Source: Stenotrophomonas maltophilia (GTDB lineage: Bacteria > Pseudomonadota > Gammaproteobacteria > Xanthomonadales > Xanthomonadaceae). From it: 64,000 bases of DNA. Position numbers and translations under genes: made by a program. The stretch lies in assembly GCA_900113425.1 (NCBI GenBank), contig FOZF01000001.1, positions 42,884-106,883 on the forward strand. The letters are read 5' to 3'. Below, piece after piece: positions 1 to 8,873 of the stretch. The notes below the pieces were generated by a model. The model was not told where the DNA came from, made no database searches, and saw only the letters and a program-made list of their open reading frames with translations. Position 1 is the stretch's first letter, and every line of letters starts with the position of its first letter.

Positions 1-1052
1 ACCGAGGTGAAGCGGTTCTGGATCGCACCCAGGTCGGCGCGGGTGTTGTTGATCGAACCCAGTGCCTTGTCGACCACTTCCAGCGCCTGCTGGGCACCCT
101 TCACGGTGCTGATGTCGACGTCCTTCAGCAGCTTGCCCGGTGCTGCGCCGGTGCTGGCGGTGGCGGCGGCGCTGTCGAAACCGGTGACGCCGGCGCTGCT
201 GCCCGCGGTGGCCGACATGGCGACGAACTTGCCGTCCTTGTCGACGCTTTCCTTCACCGAGGTCAGGTTGATCTGGCCGGCGGTGGTGCCGTCGAGTTCG
301 GCGTAGACGCCGGTCTCACCGATCTTGGCGTTGATCGCGGTCACGGTCGCCGCGGCCAGGGCAGCCTGGTCCTTGGCGGCGTCGCCGGTGGAGGTGATCT
401 TGACGTCGGCGATCTTGATCGCCGAGGTCAGGCCGCCGCCACCGATGGTCAGGCCGGAGTAGGTGATTTCCTTGCCGGCATCGGCTGCGACGCTATCGCC
501 TTCGTCGATGGTGATGGTGTTGGCGTCGAAGACGGCATTGCCCAGCGCGTCGGCCTTGGCATCGACCACCTTGTCGATGGCGATGGCCTGGCCGGCGTTA
601 GCACCGACCTGGAACAGCTGGCTGGAGAACGAACCGTCCAGCAGCTTGGTGCCGTTGAACTCGGACTGCTTGGCGACGCGGTCGATTTCGCTGACCAGCT
701 GGGTCACTTCGGCCTGCAGCGCCTTGCGGTCGCTGGCCGAGTTGGTGGCATTGGCGGCCTGCACCGACAGCTCGCGGACGCGCTGCAGGTTGTTGCCGAT
801 CTCGGTCAACGAGCCTTCGGCGACCTGGGCCAGCGAGATGCCGTCGTTGGCATTGCGGATGGCCACATCGGTACCGCGGATCTGGGTGCCGAAGCGCTCG
901 GAGATCGCCAGGCCAGCGGCGTCGTCCTTGGCGCTGTTGATGCGCGAACCGGAGGACAGGCGCTGGATGGTGGTGGCCAGCGAGCTGCCGCTGGTGCTCA
1001 GGTTACGCTGAGCATTCAACGACATCGTGTTGGTGTTGATGACTTGTGCCAT
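1..1052 (-). CDS. fliC: Flagellin, copy 1 (C-terminus beyond window)
   Basis: Structural subunit of the flagellar filament, exported by the flagellar type III system. The ATG at 1052-1050 opens MAQVINTNTMSLNAQRNLS, the standard flagellin N-terminus, followed by the conserved helical D0/D1 region (RLSSGSRINSAKDD, AQVAEGSL). About 350 residues are present; the final conserved segment (RIRDTDFAKET and after) lies outside the window. The start follows an AAGGA-type Shine-Dalgarno site about 10 bases upstream. It lies 72 bp downstream of a second flagellin gene with nearly identical ends and a different middle, so the pair arose by tandem duplication. No sigma-28 site is visible in the 72 bp gap, so it may depend on read-through from the upstream copy. 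Confidence 0.95.
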   Translation of the reverse strand, partial: MAQVINTNTMSLNAQRNLSTSGSSLATTIQRLSSGSRINSAKDDAAGLAISERFGTQIRGTDVAIRNANDGISLAQVAEGSLTEIGNNLQRVRELSVQAANATNSASDRKALQAEVTQLVSEIDRVAKQSEFNGTKLLDGSFSSQLFQVGANAGQAIAIDKVVDAKADALGNAVFDANTITIDEGDSVAADAGKEITYSGLTIGGGGLTSAIKIADVKITSTGDAAKDQAALAAATVTAINAKIGETGVYAELDGTTAGQINLTSVKESVDKDGKFVAMSATAGSSAGVTGFDSAAATASTGAAPGKLLKDVDISTVKGAQQALEVVDKALGSINNTRADLGAIQNRFTS

Positions 1053-1124
1053 GAGGAGAGGTCCTTGAGCGGTTGCACGTGAGTTGGGTCAGACGCCCCC
1101 GACGTGCCCCGGGAGCGGCTCATG

Positions 1125-2342
1125 TCAGCGCTGCAACAGGCTGAGCACGTTCTGCGGCACCTGGTTGGCCTGGGCCAGCATGGCCGTACCGGCCTGCTGC
1201 AGGATCTGGGTGCGGGTCAGTTCGGCGGTTTCCTTGGCGAAGTCGGTATCGCGGATGCGGCTGCGCGAGGCCGACAGGTTTTCGGAAGAGGTCTGCAGGT
1301 TGGCGACCACCGAGGTGAAGCGGTTCTGGATCGCACCCAGGTCGGCGCGGACGCTGTTGACCGATTCCAGGGCCTTGTCGACGATCTCCAGGGCCTGCTG
1401 GGCGCCGGCGACGGTATCGATCTGGATGTCGGCGACGTGGGCGGCAGCGGTGCCGGCGGCGGGAGCGTTCAGGTCGGTAGCGGTGGCGGCCGGCCCCATC
1501 TTCACGGTCACACCGGCCACGGTGTTGTCGGCCTTGACCGAGGTCAGGGTGACTTCGCCCGCGGTGGTGGACTGCGCGGCATGCAGGCCGGTTTCGCCGA
1601 TCTTGCCGTTCAGGGCGGCAGCCAGTGCCTTGGTGGCGTTGTCCTGGTTGACCTTGCGCACCGCAGCGATCTCGGCGGCGGTGGCCGGCGCGCCCGGCGG
1701 GGTCGTGTAGTCGAACGTGACGTCGCCGATGCTGACACCGCCCACCGTGATGTTGGCCAGCGTGCCTGCGGCGGCGTCGACGGCTGCGTCATCCAGGGTG
1801 GCGCTGCCGGCGTCGACGAAGGTGGTCGCGCCCAGCGAATTGGCCTTGGCGTCGACCACGCTGTTGATGGCGATGGCCTGGCCGGCGTTGGCGCCAACCT
1901 GGAACAGCTGGCTGGTGAAGCTGCCGTCGAGCAGCTTGGTGCCGTTGAAGTCGCTCTGCTTGGCGACGCGGTCGATTTCGCTGACCAGCTGGGTCACTTC
2001 GGCCTGCAGCGCCTTGCGGTCGCTGCTGGAGTTGGTGGCATTGGATGCCTGCACGGCCAGTTCGCGGATGCGCTGCAGGTTGTTGCCGACTTCGCTCAGC
2101 GAACCTTCGGCGACCTGGGCCAGCGAGATGCCGTCGTTGGCGTTGCGGATGGCCACGTCCAGGCCGCGGATCTGGGTGCTGAAACGCTCCGAGATCGCCA
2201 GGCCGGCGGCGTCGTCCTTCGCGCTGTTGATGCGCAGGCCGGACGAGAGGCGCTGGATGGTGGTGGCCAGCGAGTTGCCGCTGGTGCTCAGGTTGCGCTG
2301 AGCGTTGAGCGACATCGTATTGGTGTTGATTACCTGTGCCAT
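1125..2342 (-). CDS. fliC: Flagellin, copy 2
   Basis: Complete flagellin of 405 residues. I chose the ATG at 2342 because it gives the canonical MAQVINTNTMSLNAQRN start and has AGGAG about 9 bases upstream; the longer reading frame adds 38 unrelated residues. Conserved N-terminal D0/D1 (residues 1-150), a variable Ala/Thr/Gly-rich centre (about 160-300) and the conserved C-terminal helix region ending QVPQNVLSLLQR are all present. The gene sits behind a consensus FliA promoter at 2436-2462 and 394 bp downstream of flgL. The N-terminal third is almost the same as copy 1 at the DNA level, which would allow recombination between copies. Confidence 0.97.
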   Translation of the reverse strand: MAQVINTNTMSLNAQRNLSTSGNSLATTIQRLSSGLRINSAKDDAAGLAISERFSTQIRGLDVAIRNANDGISLAQVAEGSLSEVGNNLQRIRELAVQASNATNSSSDRKALQAEVTQLVSEIDRVAKQSDFNGTKLLDGSFTSQLFQVGANAGQAIAINSVVDAKANSLGATTFVDAGSATLDDAAVDAAAGTLANITVGGVSIGDVTFDYTTPPGAPATAAEIAAVRKVNQDNATKALAAALNGKIGETGLHAAQSTTAGEVTLTSVKADNTVAGVTVKMGPAATATDLNAPAAGTAAAHVADIQIDTVAGAQQALEIVDKALESVNSVRADLGAIQNRFTSVVANLQTSSENLSASRSRIRDTDFAKETAELTRTQILQQAGTAMLAQANQVPQNVLSLLQR

Positions 2343-2435
2343 GGGGTCGTCTCCTCTTATTTGGAACCCGTAGGTGAATGGAACGAAGCGCCGCCTGTTT
2401 TTTGTTTGGCTGTGTGCTTCGCCGTTGCCAAATGA

Positions 2436-2462
2436 ATAACGGCGCTTTGTCAACAACCTTTA
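2436..2462 (-). promoter_or_regulatory. Sigma-28 (FliA) promoter of flagellin copy 2
   Basis: Read on the minus strand the site is TAAA, 15 bases, GCCGTTAT, matching the FliA consensus TAAA-N15-GCCGATAA with one mismatch. It predicts a transcript with a leader of about 85 bases before the flagellin ATG at 2342. Confidence 0.9.
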
Positions 2463-2681
2463 GGCGTGAATTCCGATGAACCGGAAAAAGCCCGCGCGAC
2501 CCTGTTTTTCCAGGGGTTTCACCAGCCTGGAAGGGGGGCGTCGGGGCTGGGCAGGGACGGCGGGCAACACCCGGCGGGCGCCGCTGGCAGCGCCGGGTGG
2601 GGCGGTCATGGCCGCGTGGGTCGTGAATGAACGCGCGCGGCGCACGCGCGGGCGGGGCAGCGGCAGGGGGCTGCGGAAACG
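2463..2681. other. Intergenic stretch between flgL and flagellin promoter
   Basis: The gap between flgL and flagellin copy 2 is 394 bp in all. Apart from the FliA promoter and the flgL terminator annotated separately, this part holds only GC-rich DNA with one strong stem-loop at 2568-2599 (CACCCGGCG paired with CGCCGGGTG). Its stem resembles the SMAG palindromes but lacks a GTAG head. No convincing gene is seen. Confidence 0.6.
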
Positions 2682-2713
2682 AAAAAGGCCGCGATGCAGG
2701 GCATCGCGGCCTT
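2682..2713 (-). terminator. Intrinsic terminator of the flgB-flgL operon
   Basis: A perfect 10-bp stem (GGCCGCGATG at 2687-2696 with CATCGCGGCC at 2702-2711, 5-base loop) is followed on the minus strand by a run of T (2686-2682). It lies just after the flgL stop codon. Confidence 0.9.
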
Positions 2714-2736
2714 CATGGGCGTGTGCTGGAGACGGA

Positions 2737-3939
2737 TCAGCCGATCTTGTTGAACAGTGACATCGACTGCATCTGCGAGAAGATCGTCTGTGCGGCCTGC
2801 AGCGCGGTGCTCTGCAGCTGGTATTGGCTCAGGGCATCGGCGTAGTCCAGGTCGCGCATCTGTGACAGGGTGGTCTTCAAGGTCACGCTGTTGGCTTCGC
2901 GCATGTCAGCTGCATTGTCCAGCGCCTTGAGCTGCGAGCCGCCGGCAGCACGCGAATCGATCATCCGCTCGGACGCGCGGCCGACGTCACGCAACGCACT
3001 CTGCAGCTGGTTCTGCTGCGCCGCCAGCTGGGCCGTGCTGCCGGTATCGGCGTCGAGCGCGGCGATCAGCTTGTCCATCGTCGCGAAGATGTCTCGGCTG
3101 CCGGCCGGCTGCACGTTGAAGGTGTCGCCGGGGTTGGCAGCGCCGGTGATCTGCAGGCGCACGCCGTTCACTTCCAGTTCGTCACCGGGCTTGAGCGTGC
3201 CGGTACCGGTCACGTTGCCGGCTGCATCCAATACCTCGTACTGGTCGCTGGCGGTGAAGCGCACGCTGAACGCCTGCCCGTTCCAGCTGTCGCTGCCGTC
3301 GCGGGTGATGTTGGTCAGCACGCCCTTGCCGGTGTTGCCTGCGGCGGCACTGCCATCGACGAAGCCATCGCCGGTCGGGATGCGCATGAAGATCTCGCTG
3401 CCGGGCAGGGCGTCGAGCACGTAGGTGTCCGGCCCCACTTCCACCTGGCGCTGGGTCTGGTCGCCACGATAGACCACCTTGCCGTCGATCTTGGCGAACG
3501 GTGGATCGCCGTCATTGGTGCCACCGAATACATAGCGGCCGGTACCGTCGCTGCTGTTGGCCAGCGACAGCAGGCCGTCGCGGATCTGGTTCAGCTCGGT
3601 GATCAGGGTCTTCTTGTCCGCGGCGCTCAGCGCCGGGTTGCTGGCCTGCAGCGTCAGGTCGCTGACGCGGCCCATCAGATCGTTGACCTGGGCCAACGTG
3701 TTCTCCTGCACGCCCAGCCGGTTCTGCACGTTGCCGGCGTTGAGTCCCATGCGCTCGAGGGCCGCCAGGCTGCGGTCCAGTCCCACGGCGGTGCCTGCGG
3801 CCACGGGATCGTCCTTGGCGCTGACGATCTTGCTGCCGGTGGCGATCTGCTGCTCGAGGTGGTTGAGCTTGGCCTGCTTGGCCAGCATCAGCGTCACCGA
3901 CTGGTTGAACATCATTCCGGTGGAGATGCGGCTGCTCAT
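2737..3939 (-). CDS. flgL: Flagellar hook-filament junction protein FlgL (HAP3)
   Basis: Hook-associated protein 3, the outer of the two junction proteins linking hook and filament. The 400-residue product starts MSSRISTGMMFNQSV and has the flagellin-like N-terminal coiled-coil region (LEQQIATGSKI, AKDDPVAA, about residues 25-60) and the matching C-terminal region (DLDYADALSQYQLQ, near 360). At 400 residues it is longer than the E. coli protein (317); the extra length is a central beta-rich insert (about 160-290). Its ATG overlaps the flgK stop (ATGA), implying translational coupling. It is the last gene of the flgB operon, before the terminator at 2682-2713. Confidence 0.97.
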   Translation of the reverse strand: MSSRISTGMMFNQSVTLMLAKQAKLNHLEQQIATGSKIVSAKDDPVAAGTAVGLDRSLAALERMGLNAGNVQNRLGVQENTLAQVNDLMGRVSDLTLQASNPALSAADKKTLITELNQIRDGLLSLANSSDGTGRYVFGGTNDGDPPFAKIDGKVVYRGDQTQRQVEVGPDTYVLDALPGSEIFMRIPTGDGFVDGSAAAGNTGKGVLTNITRDGSDSWNGQAFSVRFTASDQYEVLDAAGNVTGTGTLKPGDELEVNGVRLQITGAANPGDTFNVQPAGSRDIFATMDKLIAALDADTGSTAQLAAQQNQLQSALRDVGRASERMIDSRAAGGSQLKALDNAADMREANSVTLKTTLSQMRDLDYADALSQYQLQSTALQAAQTIFSQMQSMSLFNKIG

Positions 3940-5816
3940 CGGCGGACGGCTCCCAGGATGGTCTGGAACATGTTGTCGGCAGTGGAAATCAGCTGCGAGG
4001 CGGCCTGGTAGGCCTGCTGCAGGCGGAGCATGTTCGCCGCCTCCTCATCCAGGTTGACGCCGGAGATCTCGTCGCGCGCGTCCTGGGCCTTCTCGTTGAT
4101 CACCAGCTGTGCTTCAAGCGAGTACTCGGCCGAGCGCGCTGCCGCGCCGACCTGGGTGGTCAGTCCGCCCAGTGCGCCGTTCAGGGTGACGGTGCCGCTG
4201 CTGAACGCCTTGGCGCTTTCCACCTTGGCCAGCCTTGCCGCGTTGCTGTTGTCCGAAGAGCCGGCCGGGGTCGGGGTGATGTTGAAAGTGTCGCCGGTGC
4301 GCGGTGCACCGTCGAGAACGAAACTCCAACCGTTGGCGCTGATGGTCTGGCCCGGGGTGTAGGTCTGCGGCGGGCCACCGTCGATGGTGTAGGTGGTGGC
4401 CGAGGTGAAGACGATCGCCGCAGGATTGCGCAGGTCCGCATTGCCGGCATCGGTCACGGAGACGCCGCTGAGCTTGCCCGTACCGGTATTGGCGGTGGCG
4501 GCGGCGCCCTTCACGGCAGCTGCGGCTGCGATGCGCGAGGGGTCGGTGATGGCGATCTCCAGGCTGCCGGCCACGCCGGCAGTGGGCTGCAGCAGGAAGC
4601 GGTCGTTGCTTGCCGGCGTGCCGCCGACCACCAGCTCGACGCCATTGATCACCAGCGGATCGGCGGCGGTGCCGGTACCGGTCAACGGAATGCTGGCGCC
4701 GGTGTCGGCGCGGCTCGCCTTCCATTGCGTCCCATCGAACTGCAGGACGACGTTCTGCGCGTCCAGCTTGCCGAGATCGCCGAAGCTGGCACTGATGCTG
4801 GCCGTCCCGCTGTTGCCACTGTTGGCCGTCACCCGTGGCGTGCCGATGTTGAAGAAGTCACCGCCGAGCTGGCCGTAGAGATCCACGCCCTGGTGGTGGA
4901 CCTGGTTGAAGCTGTCGGCCAGGCCGATCGCCAGCTTGCCCAGTTCCGCCTGCGCCGGGGTCAGCACGGTGTCGCGGAACTCCAGCAGCCCACCGATCTG
5001 GCCACCGACGGCCTTGGGATCCAGGGTGATGGTGTTGCCCTGCGTTTCCAGCGCCAGCTGCAGGCGCTCGGGCTGGTATGGATCGGCCACGGTGGTGACC
5101 CGGGTGGCGGTGGTGCCGACCACCAGCGCGTTGCCGCCGGCGGTGTAGACGTTCATCACGCCGCCGTCCTGGATCACCGCGGTGCCACCGGTATAGCCGA
5201 TCAGCTGCGAGATCAGCTGGTCGCGGCGATCGAGCAGGTCCGGGGCCGCGCTGGCGATGTTGGTGCCGATGGCGCCGTTGATCTGGGCGATTTCCTGCGC
5301 CAGCCGGTTGACCTCGGTGGCTCCAGCGAGCAGGCCGTTGTTGACCTCGCTGTTGAGGTTGTTCAGATGGGTATTGAGCTGCACGAAACGGTTGGCCAGT
5401 GCCTTGCCACCGTCCAGCATGCTCTGCCGGTCGGCCGTGCCGGAGGCATTGGAAGACAGGCCGCTGACCGAATCGAAGAAGCTGGACCAGACGCCCGCGA
5501 CGTTGGTGGCGGCGTCGGAGAACAGCGCGTTGACGCGGTCGGCCATGCCGGACAACTGCTTCAGGCGCGCCAGCTCACCGCTGCTGTCGAGCAGGCGCGA
5601 GATCGCCAGCTGGTCGGCAGTGCGCCGGATGTCGGTGATGCGCGTGCCGTTGCCCACCGTGCCGTAGCCGAAGTTCTGCGGATCGGCCGTGGCGAAATTG
5701 ACCTTCTGCCGGCTGTAACCCGGCGTGTTGAGGTTGGCCACGTTGTGGCTGGTGGTTGCCAGGGCGCGCTGGAAGGCGAGCAGGGCACCGGTACCGGTGG
5801 AAAGTACGCTGGACAT
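3936..5816 (-). CDS. flgK: Flagellar hook-associated protein FlgK (HAP1)
   Basis: First hook-filament junction protein, 626 residues. Start chosen at ATG 5816 (MSSVLSTGTGALLAFQ), with GAGGA about 6 bases upstream; the reading frame can be extended only to a TTG at 5828 that overlaps the flgJ stop. The N-terminal rod/hook signature (ALATTSHNVANLNTPGYSRQ, residues 17-36) and the C-terminal helix with SGVNLDEEAANML followed by LQQAYQAASQLI are intact. It is longer than E. coli FlgK (547), with extra repeat-like beta segments in the centre. Eight bases separate it from flgJ and it overlaps flgL by four. Confidence 0.97.
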   Translation of the reverse strand: MSSVLSTGTGALLAFQRALATTSHNVANLNTPGYSRQKVNFATADPQNFGYGTVGNGTRITDIRRTADQLAISRLLDSSGELARLKQLSGMADRVNALFSDAATNVAGVWSSFFDSVSGLSSNASGTADRQSMLDGGKALANRFVQLNTHLNNLNSEVNNGLLAGATEVNRLAQEIAQINGAIGTNIASAAPDLLDRRDQLISQLIGYTGGTAVIQDGGVMNVYTAGGNALVVGTTATRVTTVADPYQPERLQLALETQGNTITLDPKAVGGQIGGLLEFRDTVLTPAQAELGKLAIGLADSFNQVHHQGVDLYGQLGGDFFNIGTPRVTANSGNSGTASISASFGDLGKLDAQNVVLQFDGTQWKASRADTGASIPLTGTGTAADPLVINGVELVVGGTPASNDRFLLQPTAGVAGSLEIAITDPSRIAAAAAVKGAAATANTGTGKLSGVSVTDAGNADLRNPAAIVFTSATTYTIDGGPPQTYTPGQTISANGWSFVLDGAPRTGDTFNITPTPAGSSDNSNAARLAKVESAKAFSSGTVTLNGALGGLTTQVGAAARSAEYSLEAQLVINEKAQDARDEISGVNLDEEAANMLRLQQAYQAASQLISTADNMFQTILGAVRR

Positions 5817-5824
5817 GGGGTTCC

Positions 5825-7021
5825 TCAACGACGGGTGATACCCAGCGCCGCTGTTGCGGTGCTGGCGAAGGTCTGGCCAAGGCGACTGCCGGCATCGGTC
5901 ACGGCGGCGACGGCACGCTCGATGGTCGGGCCGCCGGCGATCGCGGCGATCTTGGCCGCGTAGCGCGGATCGGTGGCATAGCCGGCCCGCTGCAGGCCCC
6001 GGGCGAAGCCCTGCACATCGGTGCCGGCCTGCAGGGCCTGCTGGTAGCGCGGGCTGGTCTTCAGCAGGCGCACGTAGTCGGCGAAGCTCTCGGCCGGCGA
6101 GGTGTAGGCACGGAAGCTAGCGGTTTCATTGCGGCGCACGCCATCGACGTACTCATGGGTGCCGGCCACGGCACGCTGTCCGTTCCAGCCGTTGGCCTTG
6201 ATGCCGAACAGGTTGTGCGAGGTGCTGCCATCGGCGTGCTTGATCTGGCGCTTGCCCCAGCCGGTTTCCAGCGCGGCCTGCGCAACCAGCGCGCGGGCGT
6301 CCACGCCCAGCTCCCTGGCTGCGCTCTGCGCGTGCTGCCAGATGCTGGCGACGAAGCCTTCCGGGGTATGCGCACCCAGCTGGGCAACCGCTGTGCGGGT
6401 CGCCAGCGCATCGGTCGTAGTACCGCTGCCACGGTTGCTGGCAGTGGCGGCCCACTGGTCGTTGCGGGCTGCCCAGTCGGGGCCCTCAAGCCCGCCGATG
6501 TACGGATCATCGGTGCCCAGTGACCGGTGCATGCTGCTGCTTTCGCGGCCGGCGATCAGATCCAGGGCCTGTTCCATCGGCGCGATGGCGGCCGATGCAT
6601 CCTGCTGTGCACCCGCGGCCATCTGCTGCAGCGTGCGTACGGCCTGGCTGGCGTCCTCCAGCGGCAGCGACGGCGCCGCCTTGGCCGGCGCGTTGAGCTG
6701 ATAGGCCCGGCTGGCCTTCGCAGCGCCGATGCCGGTGTCCAGCGCCGGTCCCTCGGCGGTCGCTCCGGACAGCTGGCGGGTGATCATGGCCGACAGCCCG
6801 AGTCCCTTGCCGCGGGTCATCGCCTCGGCGATCTTCTGGTCGTACATCTCCCGGAACATCTTGTTCTCACCGGGAAAGAGCGAGTCGCCGAAACTGGCAT
6901 CGCGCATGCTCTTGACCAGCATCTGTGCGAACTGGCCTTCCAGCTGCCGCGCGACCTTGTCGATCCTGGCCGGGTCGTTCTGCTGGGCCGGATTCAGCTC
7001 GAAGGCGGGGGTGATGCGCAT
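5825..7021 (-). CDS. flgJ: FlgJ, rod cap and peptidoglycan hydrolase
   Basis: Periplasmic scaffold for rod assembly that also opens the peptidoglycan layer. The 398-residue protein has the N-terminal rod-binding domain (residues about 10-95, LEGQFAQMLVKSMR) and a C-terminal GH73 N-acetylglucosaminidase-type domain (about 217-370) containing ALETGWGK, with Glu252 the probable catalytic acid, and NLFGIKA. Between them is a linker of roughly 120 residues, longer than in E. coli FlgJ (313 in total). One base separates the start from the flgI stop. The fused form is typical of gamma-proteobacteria; alpha-proteobacteria usually separate the two parts. Confidence 0.95.
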   Translation of the reverse strand: MRITPAFELNPAQQNDPARIDKVARQLEGQFAQMLVKSMRDASFGDSLFPGENKMFREMYDQKIAEAMTRGKGLGLSAMITRQLSGATAEGPALDTGIGAAKASRAYQLNAPAKAAPSLPLEDASQAVRTLQQMAAGAQQDASAAIAPMEQALDLIAGRESSSMHRSLGTDDPYIGGLEGPDWAARNDQWAATASNRGSGTTTDALATRTAVAQLGAHTPEGFVASIWQHAQSAARELGVDARALVAQAALETGWGKRQIKHADGSTSHNLFGIKANGWNGQRAVAGTHEYVDGVRRNETASFRAYTSPAESFADYVRLLKTSPRYQQALQAGTDVQGFARGLQRAGYATDPRYAAKIAAIAGGPTIERAVAAVTDAGSRLGQTFASTATAALGITRR

Positions 7022-7022
7022 G

Positions 7023-8156
7023 TCAGATCACCTCGAGTTCGGCGCTCAGCGCGCCGGCCTGCTTCAGTGCTTCCAGGATCGCGATGAGGTCGCCCGGCGC
7101 GGCGCCGACGGCGTTCACCGCGTGCACGATCTCGTCCAGGGTGGTGCCGCCATTGAACTTGAACATGCGGCTGCCATCGTTGGTGGCGGTGATGGTCGAC
7201 TGCGGGCTGACCACCGTGTTGCCGCCGGCCAGTGCGTTGGGCTGGCTGACGTTGGTGTTTTCCTGGATGGTCACCGTCAACGAACCATGCGAGATCGCGG
7301 CAGGGCCGACGCGGACCTGCTGGCCGATGACCACCGTACCCGTACGCGAGTTGACCACGACCTTGGCCGGGGCGCTACCCGGGGTCAGCTCCAGGTTCTC
7401 GATGCGGGCAAGCAGGCCGATGCGTGCGCCCGGGTCGGTCGGCGCGGCCACCGCGACAGTCACGCCGTCGACGGCACGCGCAGCGCCTTCGCCGAAGGCG
7501 TTGTTGAGCGCGGCGACCATCCGCGAAACCGTGGTGAAGTCGTTGCTGTGCAGGTTCAGGGTGATTTCGCCGTTGGCACCGAACACATCCGGCAACGCGC
7601 GTTCTACCGTCGCACCGTTGGGAATGCGGCCGACGCTGGGCACGTTCACCGAGACCCGTGAGCCATCCTTGCCCTGGGCACCGAACCCCCCCACGATCAG
7701 GTTGCCCTGCGCGATGGCGTAGACCTGGCCGTCAGCGCCGCGCAGCGGTGCCATCAGCAGCGAGCCGCCGCGCAGCGACACCGCGTTGCCGACCGAAGAC
7801 ACGGTGACATCGATGGGCTGCCCCGGCTTGGCAAACGGTGGCAGTTCGGCGTGGATCGCCACGGCGGCGACGTTCTTCAGCTGCGGATTGACGTTGGCCG
7901 GCACATTCACGCCCAGCTCGCCCAGAAGGTTCTTCAGGCTCTGCACGGTGAAGGGCGCCTGGCTGGTGCGGTCGCCACTGCCATCCAGGCCGACCACCAG
8001 GCCGTAGCCGACCAGCGCGTTGCCGCGCACGCCGCCGACCTGGGCCAGATCCTTGATGCGTTCGGCATTGGCGGGCGCGGCTATTGCCAGCAGCACCAGG
8101 CAGCACAGCGATGACAGGCGGTGCCAGGAAGAGAGGAAGGTAAGCGTCATGGCCAT
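7023..8156 (-). CDS. flgI: Flagellar P-ring protein FlgI
   Basis: Periplasmic P-ring subunit around the rod. 377 residues with an N-terminal signal peptide (hydrophobic [14 protein letters not shown], cleavage likely after PANA) and then the family hallmarks [15 protein letters not shown] and [15 protein letters not shown]. The C-terminus ends in [14 protein letters not shown], as usual for FlgI. An in-frame ATG two codons downstream (8150) is an alternative start. The gene is 2 bp from flgH and 1 bp from flgJ, within the flg operon. Confidence 0.97.
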   Translation of the reverse strand: MAMTLTFLSSWHRLSSLCCLVLLAIAAPANAERIKDLAQVGGVRGNALVGYGLVVGLDGSGDRTSQAPFTVQSLKNLLGELGVNVPANVNPQLKNVAAVAIHAELPPFAKPGQPIDVTVSSVGNAVSLRGGSLLMAPLRGADGQVYAIAQGNLIVGGFGAQGKDGSRVSVNVPSVGRIPNGATVERALPDVFGANGEITLNLHSNDFTTVSRMVAALNNAFGEGAARAVDGVTVAVAAPTDPGARIGLLARIENLELTPGSAPAKVVVNSRTGTVVIGQQVRVGPAAISHGSLTVTIQENTNVSQPNALAGGNTVVSPQSTITATNDGSRMFKFNGGTTLDEIVHAVNAVGAAPGDLIAILEALKQAGALSAELEVI

Positions 8157-8158
8157 GC

Positions 8159-8851
8159 TCAGAACGGCGTCAGGCCGGAGTTGAAGAAGCGACTCAGCCA
8201 GCCCATCGCGTTGGATTGCGCGACCGGGCCGCGGCCGCCATAGACGATGCGGGCCTCGGCCACGCGGCTGGAGGGAAGGGTGTTGTCCGGACTGATGTCA
8301 CCCGGGCGCACGATGCCCTGCACCTGCACCAGCTCGTCGCCCTGGTTCAGGCGCAGATTCTTCTGACCCTGCACGACCAGGTTGCCGTTGGGCAGGCGCT
8401 GGATCACGGTGACCGTGACGCTGCCCTGCAGGCGGTTGCTCTGCGCGCTGTTGCCCTTGCCGGTGAAGTCGCGCGCGCCCTTGGCGCTGGCGCTGAGGAT
8501 GTCCTTGCCGCCCAGGGTGACCGGCGCACCGAAGATCGAGGGCGTCCCCAGGCTCAGGTTCGATTCCTTGTTGGTGGCGGTGTTGGCGCTGGTCTGCGCG
8601 GTCGTGTTTTCCAGCAGGGTGATGGTCAGCAGGTCGCCGACATCACGCGCGCGGCGGTCCGAGTACAGCTGCAGGGTTGGACCTGCCGCATAGATCGCAC
8701 CGGCCGTCGGCTCGGCCTGCGGCGGCATGATCGGCTGCAGTGGCGCCATCGCGGGGTAGGGGCGCACGTCGCCGGCAATCACGCAGCCGCCGAGCAGGGC
8801 GGCCATCGTGCTGGCGAGGACAGTGCGGGCGAGGGTGGAAATGGGCGACAT
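8159..8851 (-). CDS. flgH: Flagellar L-ring lipoprotein FlgH
   Basis: Outer-membrane L-ring lipoprotein, 230 residues. The signal peptide ends in the lipobox LLGGC (Cys at about residue 23), predicting lipidation. Conserved segments include [16 protein letters not shown] near residue 63 and [14 protein letters not shown] sequence followed by GIVRPGDI near 180. The start ATG at 8851 lies 22 bp after flgG. Length matches the family (about 230). Confidence 0.96.
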   Translation of the reverse strand: MSPISTLARTVLASTMAALLGGCVIAGDVRPYPAMAPLQPIMPPQAEPTAGAIYAAGPTLQLYSDRRARDVGDLLTITLLENTTAQTSANTATNKESNLSLGTPSIFGAPVTLGGKDILSASAKGARDFTGKGNSAQSNRLQGSVTVTVIQRLPNGNLVVQGQKNLRLNQGDELVQVQGIVRPGDISPDNTLPSSRVAEARIVYGGRGPVAQSNAMGWLSRFFNSGLTPF

Positions 8852-8873
8852 GGCGTTATCCCGGTTGGGCCGG

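Noticed and set aside
3936..5828. TTG start of flgK at 5828
   Set aside because: The ATG at 5816 has a good Shine-Dalgarno site and gives the canonical FlgK N-terminus; the TTG overlaps the flgJ stop and adds only four residues.
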